Source: Carboxylicivirga sp. M1479 (GTDB lineage Bacteria > Bacteroidota > Bacteroidia > Bacteroidales > Marinilabiliaceae). From it: a DNA stretch of 64,000 nucleotides. Below, in pieces: positions 23,468 to 32,943 of the stretch (positions are counted from its first letter, which is position 1; every line of letters starts with the position of its first letter). The position numbers were made by a program, and so were the translations under genes. The DNA is taken from NCBI RefSeq assembly GCF_007097485.1, contig NZ_VKDE01000010.1, positions 103,486-167,485 on the forward strand, given 5' to 3'. Below the pieces are notes generated by a model. That model had not been told where the DNA came from and did not search any database. It worked only from the letters and a program-made list of their open reading frames with translations.

Positions 23468-26029
23468 TTAATTGCCAAAAACAACTACTTTCTTAGTAGA
23501 CACGGCTTGTCTGTTAAAGCCTGACACCAAATAAGTTCCACTACTTAGTTTATTGGCGCCTATTACAAGTTCCTTCTGCCCTTTTTGAACTATTTTCTTC
23601 GCTAATAAGTTACCTGTTAAATCATACAGTCTAATTTCTTCCGGTTGATGCCCTTCGGACAGCCGAATAACAAGTTCTTTAGTGCTAGATTTTAAATGTA
23701 CCTTAAAATCCAATTCTACAGTATTGTCTGGAACTGAAACATCAGGTGATAAATCGGCGGTATAGGTCACTAGAGATTGAGCAGGAACAACCATGCCATT
23801 TATCGTCAAACCAGCGCTTTGTTTAGTAAGATTACAATACGCATTGCTTAGATATAGTTGTTCATTTTCAATCTTTTTATCTCCATTTGCGAAACCTATA
23901 TTAACCTCTTTTGTAACATCACTAAAATTAGCAGCCACCACCACTAGTTTAGTTTCATCGTCATTGGTATAGACTGAATACATGATATCATTCGCTTCAT
24001 TATAAATATTGAGATTATCTGAACGCGAATAAGTCAAGCGAGTCATACCTGGGCGAATAAAATGTGAGAAATGTCCCAATGAATAAAACAACTTATTTAA
24101 ATGGTAAGTACCATCTGAATAATTTAAATTCGTAATTGCCTCAATTAAGCTAAACCGGGTTTCACCTCCATGTTTTCCTTTTTCAAAGGTGGTCCACCAT
24201 TGCCAACCTGTAACATTGGCCACATTTAAATCAGTCATGATTACACGTGCCAATGATAAAGCACACTCCATTTCGCTAAGCTTATACCCATCCGGATAAC
24301 CTTGACGATAACCCGTTCCCAGCATAGAATATTCGGTTTGCCATACTTCTGGTACTGTTGTGAGATTCTGAATTTTACTATTCAACTCACTTCTAGTATC
24401 AATCAAAGTTGCTCCATAGTCTTTCCAATAACTATGAAAGGATACAATTTTAGCCAATGATGATTTATTATTAAGTGAAAGAGTAGAATTGCTGTTCCAG
24501 AAATTATACAGCTGATTATCTGCATGTCCATTTCCTCCGAGATGATGCGATACAGAAGCGGCCTCTGTAATAAACAACTTAGTATCTACTCCCCTTGCAT
24601 TAAATACATTATCGATAGCTGACACAACATCGTGAATGTCCTGATTCGTCCAGGGAGTACCTTCCTGAGTTACTGTCCCTCCAAAGTTGGAAGGCGACCA
24701 TGAGAATTGTGGCTCATTCAAAGGACTAATATAGTCAAAAGTGATGCCTTCACTTTTGAAGTGCTCTGAAACATCAGCCAGAAAGTTAGCAAACTTATCA
24801 AAATACTCTCTTTTCAAGATGGTAGACATAGAAGCGCCATATTCACGGAAGCCAAGGTTGTTTTTGGTAAAATGTATGGGAGGGCTATTTTGCCAGCCAA
24901 TGATATCACTAACCTCGTATTCAAGGGCTGCCTTTTTTAAAAACCATTGCTGACCTTGCTGTTTGTTCCAGTCATAGGTTTCTCCATCGGCATTAAGAAA
25001 ACCTTCTGTTCTCCGATCTTCATTCGAGATTCTACTAGCATCGCCTTGTTCAGCAGTACCTGCTCCAATGTTAAAACGCCAGGCCGATAAACCAATTCCT
25101 TTGGGATTACCATCATCATCTTTTTCAGCACTAAATAATAATTCAGCTAACTTCTCTTTCTTTTCTTGTGGCCAGTATTTTCCTATTTTCTCGGTATTCC
25201 AGCCATCGGAAGCACCAAAGTTGCGTATTGTTTGCTTCTTATCAGTCAGGTCGAAGCTTAGTTCAACCGCATTACCAACTGGTTCCCAGTCCGTCACTTC
25301 ATCAATGGGTGCCGGAATCTCTTCCTCCTCAAATAATGCTAGCACTTGGTTATCTACCAGAGCTTTATCAAATATCTTTATTTCATCCAGGCGTGCTGAT
25401 ATGTAGTAGTTGTTAGAGCGGTTTGGGTTTCCTCCCAGATACAAAGTACCATTATCAATCAACCCCGGTGTGCACATTAGTAGTTCACTATTCACTTTTA
25501 CCCCGTCCAGATAGAGCATAACATGCTTTCCCTCAAAAACAATTGCAATATGCATCCATTTATCTTGCGTTAGTTGGCTGCCACTAACGGCTTTGTATAA
25601 GTTATAATCCTTGTTATCACTAATTACCGAACTTAATTGCCCTGCCCATCCATTTTGTGGTGTGAAAAACAAATTATTATTCGTTTTGGCATCATGCAGC
25701 TCGAATAATTGATGCCATGACGTTGCATTTTCTTTTTCCCAATAAAAGAAGAATGCGATGGTACAGGTATCGTTATCTAATAATTGCTTATCAAATACCG
25801 CATACCCCTTGGATGATGCTGAGAAACGCAATACTGAACCTCGCTGTGAATCTTGATACAGTGCTGTTTGATTGTAAAGCGTAAGATTGGATAAGCCGGT
25901 TTCATCAACAACTGTATTATTCGAGAATGAATAATTAACTATTGGCTTAACTGCATCTTGTGCAGTAATGATATTCAGTGGCATAAGGAAAATACCCAGA
26001 ATCAGGCAGGAGATAAATCGAAGTTGCAT
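23468..26029 (-). CDS. Secreted LamG-GH30 glycoside hydrolase with T9SS tail
   Basis: The protein has 853 residues: signal peptide (1-24), a LamG/concanavalin-like carbohydrate-binding domain (about 28-235), a GH30 catalytic domain (about 245-765) and a T9SS type A sorting domain (about 780-853, IRLYDLTGNLLAKK). Acid/base is E439 in SPLNEPQF and nucleophile E566 in WQTEYSM. It shares the GIGLSAWRFNIGAGTAEQG stretch with its lipoprotein paralogue, so the pair probably arose by duplication, followed by gain or loss of modules. It is expected at the cell surface or released. It is preceded by a terminator (26081-26111), so it depends on read-through or on a promoter I cannot see in 26030-26080. 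Confidence 0.85.
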   Translation of the reverse strand: MQLRFISCLILGIFLMPLNIITAQDAVKPIVNYSFSNNTVVDETGLSNLTLYNQTALYQDSQRGSVLRFSASSKGYAVFDKQLLDNDTCTIAFFFYWEKENATSWHQLFELHDAKTNNNLFFTPQNGWAGQLSSVISDNKDYNLYKAVSGSQLTQDKWMHIAIVFEGKHVMLYLDGVKVNSELLMCTPGLIDNGTLYLGGNPNRSNNYYISARLDEIKIFDKALVDNQVLALFEEEEIPAPIDEVTDWEPVGNAVELSFDLTDKKQTIRNFGASDGWNTEKIGKYWPQEKKEKLAELLFSAEKDDDGNPKGIGLSAWRFNIGAGTAEQGDASRISNEDRRTEGFLNADGETYDWNKQQGQQWFLKKAALEYEVSDIIGWQNSPPIHFTKNNLGFREYGASMSTILKREYFDKFANFLADVSEHFKSEGITFDYISPLNEPQFSWSPSNFGGTVTQEGTPWTNQDIHDVVSAIDNVFNARGVDTKLFITEAASVSHHLGGNGHADNQLYNFWNSNSTLSLNNKSSLAKIVSFHSYWKDYGATLIDTRSELNSKIQNLTTVPEVWQTEYSMLGTGYRQGYPDGYKLSEMECALSLARVIMTDLNVANVTGWQWWTTFEKGKHGGETRFSLIEAITNLNYSDGTYHLNKLFYSLGHFSHFIRPGMTRLTYSRSDNLNIYNEANDIMYSVYTNDDETKLVVVAANFSDVTKEVNIGFANGDKKIENEQLYLSNAYCNLTKQSAGLTINGMVVPAQSLVTYTADLSPDVSVPDNTVELDFKVHLKSSTKELVIRLSEGHQPEEIRLYDLTGNLLAKKIVQKGQKELVIGANKLSSGTYLVSGFNRQAVSTKKVVVFGN

Positions 26030-26080
26030 AATAATTACTTTAGCTGGATATCAAACCTTTGGTAAGTATAAAAAATAGAA

Positions 26081-26111
26081 AAAGGAGATCCTTCTTAAAA
26101 GAATCTCCTTT
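26081..26111 (-). terminator. Terminator or attenuator downstream of the susCD-surface protein block
   Basis: On the minus strand AAAGGAGAT (26111-26103) pairs with ATCTCCTTT (26089-26081) through a partly paired loop, followed by T-rich TTTCTATTTTTT. It separates transport/binding genes from enzyme genes and could lower expression of the enzymes relative to SusCD. Confidence 0.7.
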
Positions 26112-26125
26112 AATCAATTGACAGA

Positions 26126-28426
26126 CTATTTAATGATAACTTTCTTGCTTTCAATCATTCCATTTTCACTTTTGGTGCGTACGATATACATCCCTTTCTG
26201 AAGTGGAATAGACAAGTTATTGGTTACCGATGTTTCTTTCTTAACTAATACACCTGAGATAGAATAAACATCGCATACAACGATATCCTCAGATGAACGA
26301 ATATTCAGGTTCTGATTATCTTGCCAGATTACAATGTTATTTTCCTTTGATGCTAAATTTTCAAATGTATCCTGTCCTCTAAAAGCAACTGATGGTGCAA
26401 CATCTATATACTCCGGAACAATCGTCTTCAGAATAACCGAAAACTCATCGAATACAACCCATCGACCTGCAGGAACAGCATTTCCATCTCCGGCTCCACG
26501 TATTCCAAAACGAAGTGTTTCGTCGGTTACCTCACATGTAACAGTGTTCTTAACCAATTCAGTAGATGCAGCCAACAACAGAGACGATTCTACAGCTTCT
26601 GATTCGCCGAACAACACAAATAAATCATCCATTTGAGCATTTATCATGGCACTGATTTCATAGGTACCATTGTAAACATCAGTTAAGTACTGGTAGGTTG
26701 AGACATAATAATCAGAACCTTTCCACATGGTTACACTTTTTGAACCATCAACGCCTTTAGCACTTATATATGGTACTCCGTCTGCTGCTTCGCTTGTCCA
26801 GCCATTTAAATCGTCTTCGAAATCACCATTCTCAATCGAGAAAGTACCCTTCCACTTAATCTCAAACTGGTCGAATACAACCCAATTGCCTGCTGGTATT
26901 TCATTATCAGTTCCGGTACCTTTTATACCAAATTGCAGGGTACCATTCGTTACTTCAAGTTCAATAACTCGTTTCGTAATACCACCTTCATTGACTAAAG
27001 GTAACTGACTGCTATTTACACCATCTTCTGCAAATAATGCAATGGTTTCAACTCCATTAGTATGGGCATAACAGCTAATCAGGTATTTACCATTCGGAAT
27101 ATTACTGATGGATTGAAAAACCTTCATTTGGTATGCAGCTCCTTTCCATGTAGTGATACTACGGCTACCATCTACTCCTTTATTTTCAGGATAAGCGGCC
27201 TCAGGTGTTGGCGATTCTACATTCCAGTCGGTTAAATCATTTTCAAAATCAGCATTCTTAAGAGCAAGTACTGGATCTCCAGCTTCTAAAGCCTTTTTAA
27301 AGGCTTTTACAGCATCATCAACTTCAGCTTTCAGCGTATCTAACTCGGGTGTTGAAACGGCTGAATTACTAAAGGCAGTAATAACATCCTCAATAACAAG
27401 ACGAAGTTCAGCTTTTGCATCCTCAAAATCTGTTGTAGATTCAATCAAGGCTTCGGCTTCTACCAAGACTTCAACCAATGCTTTAGCGCTCGCTATCTTG
27501 TTTTTTACACTTTCTATTTCCGAATAGTTTAGATTATCCGCATTTAAAAATAGTTCAGCTTCATCAACAATGGCATTAAATGCATCTTTTACAGCTTGCT
27601 TTGCTGCAGAATTAGCAATGAATGAACGTGCATCGGCAATGATAGAATTAAGCCCCAATGCTTCGTTAAACTTTTTAATTGCTTCATCCAGGTAGGGTTG
27701 ATAAGCCAACATCTCACTTTCGTTACCAAATACTCGTGTTGCCCTTGCTTTTTCAAGTACTTTAAATAATTCTAAGCGTACAGATTCTGACACATTAGGA
27801 TTATTATCATACAATTCCTGGCCTCGTGTGATCATCTCCAGAAAAAGTTTCATTGGATCAAACTCTTCAAACCTGAATACTTTATTAGCCATGTTATCTG
27901 CTGTGATGTCTGCACTTTTAACATCTCTAAAAGCTACATAGCCTTCAGGTTTTAAGTTTAAAGCATCAGCTCCAGGTGTGTAGGGTTGATTGTACAAACC
28001 TGCTGGTTTCTCAATCGTTTCCAAAGCATACCAACCGTCACTTACCTCAACGAAGCGATATTGCATTTCCAGTTCAGTAGCTGGATCTCTGTTACTACCC
28101 AAATAAGCATGCCAACTCCAAGACATTAAAAATGAATTTTCTGGAACTTCTTCATCATGGTTGATGACACTAAAATACCCTGGGTACATTTCTGTTGCCT
28201 GAAAAGACCATAGTTGAGGCATTGAGCCGTCAAAGACATCAGCTACCTGAATTTTTGTTTTCCAATCACCATGAGCACTGTTATTAAATAAAATCTTCTC
28301 ATTTGTTTCACCATCGTATACTTTGATGATGTACTTTGTTGTTCCATCCGCTTTAAGAGGCACATTTTCTTGTGCAAACGTCGAAAGCGATATAAAAACG
28401 GCTATAATAAAACTTAGATATTTCAT
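26126..28426 (-). CDS. Surface glycan-binding protein (SusE/F-like position) with tandem CBMs and T9SS tail
   Basis: This 766-residue protein has a signal peptide (1-18), then a beta-trefoil-like region (about 25-190) and a long alpha-helical, coiled-coil/FIVAR-like stretch (about 195-400). Two homologous galactose-binding-like domains of about 130 residues follow (404-535 and 535-680; both contain GVDGS and PAG.WVVFD). A T9SS tail (about 690-766) ends it. No catalytic residues are recognised. Its place directly after two SusC/SusD pairs is where SusE/F-type surface glycan-binding proteins sit, but it would be exported by T9SS rather than as a lipoprotein. I infer that it captures glycan at the surface; this is not demonstrated by the sequence. 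Confidence 0.75.
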   Translation of the reverse strand: MKYLSFIIAVFISLSTFAQENVPLKADGTTKYIIKVYDGETNEKILFNNSAHGDWKTKIQVADVFDGSMPQLWSFQATEMYPGYFSVINHDEEVPENSFLMSWSWHAYLGSNRDPATELEMQYRFVEVSDGWYALETIEKPAGLYNQPYTPGADALNLKPEGYVAFRDVKSADITADNMANKVFRFEEFDPMKLFLEMITRGQELYDNNPNVSESVRLELFKVLEKARATRVFGNESEMLAYQPYLDEAIKKFNEALGLNSIIADARSFIANSAAKQAVKDAFNAIVDEAELFLNADNLNYSEIESVKNKIASAKALVEVLVEAEALIESTTDFEDAKAELRLVIEDVITAFSNSAVSTPELDTLKAEVDDAVKAFKKALEAGDPVLALKNADFENDLTDWNVESPTPEAAYPENKGVDGSRSITTWKGAAYQMKVFQSISNIPNGKYLISCYAHTNGVETIALFAEDGVNSSQLPLVNEGGITKRVIELEVTNGTLQFGIKGTGTDNEIPAGNWVVFDQFEIKWKGTFSIENGDFEDDLNGWTSEAADGVPYISAKGVDGSKSVTMWKGSDYYVSTYQYLTDVYNGTYEISAMINAQMDDLFVLFGESEAVESSLLLAASTELVKNTVTCEVTDETLRFGIRGAGDGNAVPAGRWVVFDEFSVILKTIVPEYIDVAPSVAFRGQDTFENLASKENNIVIWQDNQNLNIRSSEDIVVCDVYSISGVLVKKETSVTNNLSIPLQKGMYIVRTKSENGMIESKKVIIK

Positions 28427-28457
28427 AATTTCATTTTTTATTATTCATCATAAATCA

Positions 28458-30158
28458 CTACCAACCTGCATTTTGTTCAAGCCCATTATTTACATCCCCT
28501 TGTGGAATAGGGTATAAATTCATACGCGTTTCAAAATATCGTTCTTCTAACATTTGCTTTTGGTAATTATATGATCCATCAACACTTTGCGTAACTTCCA
28601 TTTTGTAAACAGGCTGACTTAGAACTTGTGGAGCAATACCCCAACGGCGTAGGTCCCAGGCCCGCATGTTCTCAAAAGCTAACTCAACATAACGTTCTTC
28701 TCTTAGTCGTTCTCTAAACTCACTCTGAGATAAACTATTTAATGGAATCTCAGGCAATCCACCATGACGCACAACTGTCTGGTTCAGAAGCGTTGTTGCA
28801 GTCAAATATGATTCTCCTAAATTGGATGGTCCATATAATTCATTCGCTGCTTCTGCCCAAATAAGAACAATATCAGCAAATCTGAATATTGGCCATTCTC
28901 TATTTGATACCTGACCTTGTCTCAAGTCTAAAGTTGGATCAAGGTATTTTCTAAGGTAATAACCTGTCTTGGTTCCGTAATCTCTATCCATTCCATCACG
29001 ACCTCCACGGAAAATTTCAACAATACGCGAAGTGGTGTTTCTTTCATCCCAATGACTGCCATTAACAATTACAGTATGTAATAATCTTTCGTCCCTACTT
29101 ACATATGGATTGTTTGGATCATAACCAGAACCCGGTTCATCAATCTTCATCCCATTGGCCATGCGATAGGCATCAACCAGATTTTGTGTAGGACAACTAC
29201 TTCCTACTGTATTAACACCCTCGCAACCTACAGGGAAATTGGCCTTCTCAATATAGTTTATATTCTTTTGGCGATACCCTAAGATAATTTCAGGACTTGT
29301 TCCATCGAATTGATCGTAAGGGCCAAATGTGAATACCTTATCAAAAGCAATTTCCTGAGCTAAGTCTAACACTTCTTTCCAATAAGCCATCTGCTCTGCA
29401 GAACCTTCTGTTATCGATGTATTATAAGTTGTACTTGCTAATAATAAATTTGTTTTACAGGCAATTGCTTTAACTGCTGTTCCATTAGGTCTTCCCTGAT
29501 CAGCGCCTTCATCAAGTAAAGGCAGCAATTCATTATCAATCAAATATTCACATTCACTAATTACATATTCTGCACACTCTGTAAAAGATGAACGACCAGC
29601 TTCAAACACAGGATTATCAAGGTCTTCCATTATCTGAATTGATTCATCACCAATTAATACAACACCTCCATAGTGCTTAATCAATTCGTAATAAAAAAGT
29701 GCTCTTAAAAAACGTGCTTCTGCCTTATATTCATTTAATCTGTTAAGAAAAAGTTCTCTTTGTGAAGGTGTATAAGTTTCATACGTTATTTCATTTGCCT
29801 TCTCAAGAAATAAATTTACCTTATAAATGCCATTATAATACTTATTCCAAGCCTGGTTAGTATTCGTAACGGAATTCCAGTTACCTGTATTCATGTTTTG
29901 GACACCAGCAGTTGTATTTGAATTTTCTGCCTCATCAGTTGCATTAGCATAGAAAATACCACTACCAAATTCTTCAGGTTTAAAACCATTGGGCATTGTG
30001 CTTATTAAATCAACCACATAGCGATCAATGTAAGAGGGGTTGTTCCACATTAAATTATCGTCGATCCCTGTTTCCATTTCCATATCCAAATCCTGACAGC
30101 CAGTAAATAGCACGACTATGAAGATTAGAATTGTTGATATCTTAAATTTATAATTCAT
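28458..30158 (-). CDS. SusD/RagB-family outer-membrane lipoprotein (second pair)
   Basis: This 566-residue protein has a lipoprotein signal (LFTGC, Cys21) followed by acidic residues, fitting a surface export signal. The SusD fold is visible in the TPR-like helices, the region around AEARFLRALFYYELIKHYGGV, the late LRRWG motif and the C-terminal NPGW-like end (QNAGW). SusD proteins cap the SusC pore and bind the incoming oligosaccharide. It pairs with the SusC at 30182-32914 (23 bp gap), being placed after it as usual. Confidence 0.93.
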   Translation of the reverse strand: MNYKFKISTILIFIVVLFTGCQDLDMEMETGIDDNLMWNNPSYIDRYVVDLISTMPNGFKPEEFGSGIFYANATDEAENSNTTAGVQNMNTGNWNSVTNTNQAWNKYYNGIYKVNLFLEKANEITYETYTPSQRELFLNRLNEYKAEARFLRALFYYELIKHYGGVVLIGDESIQIMEDLDNPVFEAGRSSFTECAEYVISECEYLIDNELLPLLDEGADQGRPNGTAVKAIACKTNLLLASTTYNTSITEGSAEQMAYWKEVLDLAQEIAFDKVFTFGPYDQFDGTSPEIILGYRQKNINYIEKANFPVGCEGVNTVGSSCPTQNLVDAYRMANGMKIDEPGSGYDPNNPYVSRDERLLHTVIVNGSHWDERNTTSRIVEIFRGGRDGMDRDYGTKTGYYLRKYLDPTLDLRQGQVSNREWPIFRFADIVLIWAEAANELYGPSNLGESYLTATTLLNQTVVRHGGLPEIPLNSLSQSEFRERLREERYVELAFENMRAWDLRRWGIAPQVLSQPVYKMEVTQSVDGSYNYQKQMLEERYFETRMNLYPIPQGDVNNGLEQNAGW

Positions 30159-30181
30159 ATCTATCTGATTTAATGCGCTTA

Positions 30182-32914
30182 CTAAAAGTTAATATTAACA
30201 CCTAGGTAGTAAGTCTTCATAGGAGGATATCCTATCCATGAAAACTCAGGATCAGTATATTTCCAATCACTTAGAGTCAAAATATTCATACCTCTAAAAA
30301 AGAATCGAACTTTATCCATTCGAAGACTACTGCTTAAATGTTTTGGCAGCGAATAGCCTAACTCTAAATTACGCAACTTAATAAAGTCGACACTTCGAAC
30401 CCAGTATGAAGAACTTTGATAGTTATTCATGTTGGTTAAACTTAGACGAGGAAAACCATCTTCCTTAGCGATTTCAGTTACAGCATTTCCTTTAATAAAT
30501 GGCTGATACATGGCATTATCATTAATCGTAATATCACGATTCAATTGCCCCTGGAACATGGCTTCTAAGTCAAAATTCTTATAATTGAATCCTAATTTAA
30601 GCCCTAGATCAACATTGGCCAATCGACTGCCAATCATTGTCATATCTCGTTCATCGATTATATTATCGCCATTTAGATCACGATATTTCAAATCACCCTC
30701 AGCTACTGACCCAAAAGTTTGAGTCGGCGATAAAGAAACATCTTCCCCTGCTTCATAATAACCTTCTACCTCATAGCCGTAAATGGCATTATAAGGATCG
30801 CCAGTTTTGTTAATATGTGATAAATTGCCTTCGCTTATCGATTCCCCCATCTCTTCGATGCTATTGTCAAAATAAGACAGCATAAAATCGGCATACCAGC
30901 TAAAATCGCCAGGTTTAGAAATAAATCCGAGTTTTGTGTCAAAACCTGTATTATGAATCTCTCCAATATTTTCAATAGGTAGTGTTGCTCCGGTAACTGC
31001 TGGTCTGCTGTAATCTATATAAAGTACATCAGTACGCTTATCCATAAAGTAATCGAAAGTGAAAGATAATTGCTTGAAGAATTCAAGATCAACACCCATA
31101 TTAATCTTTTCCGATACTTCCCATTTCGTATCTTCATTCGCCAGTCTTCCGGGCTTCAAACCATACATCATATCCCAATCCTCACCAATCGGAAATGAAC
31201 CACCCCCTGTATAAAATTGATAATATGGATATCGTCCACTAGCATATCTGTTTAAGCCAGTAATACCATATGATGCTCTTAATTTACCATAGGAAAGCAG
31301 TTTAGAATCTTCTAAGAAACTCTCGTCAGAGAATACCCAACCAGCTGATGCTGATGGAAAAAAGCCATAACGCTTACCTTCTGCATATTGGTCTGATCCA
31401 TAATAACTAGCAGCAACTTCAAAAAGGTATTTATTGTTATAAGAATAGCTTAAGCGGCCTCCTACACTATTGGTCACATAGGGAGTCAAATCAGTATTTG
31501 CTTTAGATTCCTTATCACTCTGGAATCGAGTCATAAAGGTCAAATCGTGTCCATTGGCAGTAGGCATTTCATATAAAACCTGAGCGTCAAAAACAGTAAA
31601 ACGTGTACTTGCAGCGTTGCTCCAGTTATTATATTCTGTATTTTCCCTATAAGTGTAATACTGATAATTATCATCGTATCCTGGTGCAATTTGCTTCACT
31701 TGAAAGTATCGCCATGTACCATCAGAGTTATTGGCACTATGATCTAATACATATCCAATACTGGCAGATAATCCTTTGGTGATAAAATCAAAATCCTGTG
31801 TCAACTTAAAACTTGCATTCAAATACTGATCTACAACTTTATTACGCCCTGATGTTTCAAGCATTGCAACTGGGTTGTTTAATAGTAGAGAAGTACCTCC
31901 ATAGCTACCATCCGGATTTTTAATATTAAATGCATTTGGCGGCAATGTGTACATGGCATTCCATATTTCAGATGTACTATTGGCAGGATAGCCTTTATTA
32001 TCGAAACTTCCCGCTAAATCCATCGAAAACACGGTGTTCTTAGTTACCTGCAAATCAAAATTAGATCGAACATTAAATCGAGTCATATTGGCATTTGAAT
32101 TCATATCCGGATTCTCCGGCTTGTAGATACCATCATTATATAAAAAACCAAAATTGACGAAATATTTGATAAAATTAGATCCTCCTCTTATTCCAAGGTT
32201 TGCTTTTGAAACATTTGTCAGCTTCTTCACCACTTCATCTTCCCAATTAACATCAGGAAAGCGAGGACTTGTACCTGCAGCTGCAATATCATCTGTTGTG
32301 TACTTAGCTGGCAAACCATCGTTAAGGGCTGCCTGGTTATACATGGTCATATAATCCTTGGCACCAAGTACATTAACGGTTTCGTATGGCATCTGAACAC
32401 CCGACTGAAGTGAAAAAGATATCTGCGTCTTCTGTTCAATTCCTCGTTTAGTTGTAACTACAATGGCACCATTAGCTCCTTTCATACCGTAAATTGCCAA
32501 AGCTGCTCCATCTTTTAGTACTGAAATGGATTCCACTTCTTCAGGATTAATAAACGACAAATCACGTTCATATCCATCCACAATAATCAATGGATTAACT
32601 GATGCTCCTCTAATTCGTAACCATGGCAAATCTTTACCAGGTTCACCACTTGCCTGAATGACAAATAAGCCCGGTAATCTTCCATATAGTGAATTACCAA
32701 GGTTTGTTGCAGAACTTTTTTCTAATTCTTCGCCACTCACCGTCGATATTGAAGATGTAACCTCACCAAAGCTTTGTTTTCCGAATGCGATACTGACCTC
32801 TTGGTCTATTATTTTTGAATTTACATTCAAGCTGTCTGTTTGCGCCCATCCACACATACTTATGGCAAACAACATTAAGAATGAAAAGTAAATTATATTA
32901 TATTTTCTCATCAT
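30182..32914 (-). CDS. SusC/RagA-family TonB-dependent transporter, short form
   Basis: This 910-residue protein has a signal peptide (ending GWAQ), directly followed by a TonB-box-like/plug region (SFGEVTSSISTVSGEELEK; GRLPGL; LRIRGAS; DGYERD) and the 22-strand barrel ending in an aromatic residue (LGVNINF). Unlike its neighbour at 34789-38049 it lacks the N-terminal carboxypeptidase-regulatory-like domain. It would form a pedal-bin importer with SusD 28458-30158. The ERDLSFINPEEVESI plug segment parallels the neighbour, so the two pairs may recognise related glycans of different size or sulfation (inference). Confidence 0.93.
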   Translation of the reverse strand: MMRKYNIIYFSFLMLFAISMCGWAQTDSLNVNSKIIDQEVSIAFGKQSFGEVTSSISTVSGEELEKSSATNLGNSLYGRLPGLFVIQASGEPGKDLPWLRIRGASVNPLIIVDGYERDLSFINPEEVESISVLKDGAALAIYGMKGANGAIVVTTKRGIEQKTQISFSLQSGVQMPYETVNVLGAKDYMTMYNQAALNDGLPAKYTTDDIAAAGTSPRFPDVNWEDEVVKKLTNVSKANLGIRGGSNFIKYFVNFGFLYNDGIYKPENPDMNSNANMTRFNVRSNFDLQVTKNTVFSMDLAGSFDNKGYPANSTSEIWNAMYTLPPNAFNIKNPDGSYGGTSLLLNNPVAMLETSGRNKVVDQYLNASFKLTQDFDFITKGLSASIGYVLDHSANNSDGTWRYFQVKQIAPGYDDNYQYYTYRENTEYNNWSNAASTRFTVFDAQVLYEMPTANGHDLTFMTRFQSDKESKANTDLTPYVTNSVGGRLSYSYNNKYLFEVAASYYGSDQYAEGKRYGFFPSASAGWVFSDESFLEDSKLLSYGKLRASYGITGLNRYASGRYPYYQFYTGGGSFPIGEDWDMMYGLKPGRLANEDTKWEVSEKINMGVDLEFFKQLSFTFDYFMDKRTDVLYIDYSRPAVTGATLPIENIGEIHNTGFDTKLGFISKPGDFSWYADFMLSYFDNSIEEMGESISEGNLSHINKTGDPYNAIYGYEVEGYYEAGEDVSLSPTQTFGSVAEGDLKYRDLNGDNIIDERDMTMIGSRLANVDLGLKLGFNYKNFDLEAMFQGQLNRDITINDNAMYQPFIKGNAVTEIAKEDGFPRLSLTNMNNYQSSSYWVRSVDFIKLRNLELGYSLPKHLSSSLRMDKVRFFFRGMNILTLSDWKYTDPEFSWIGYPPMKTYYLGVNINF

Positions 32915-32943
32915 ATTTACATTTAAGCATTAACTAATAATGT

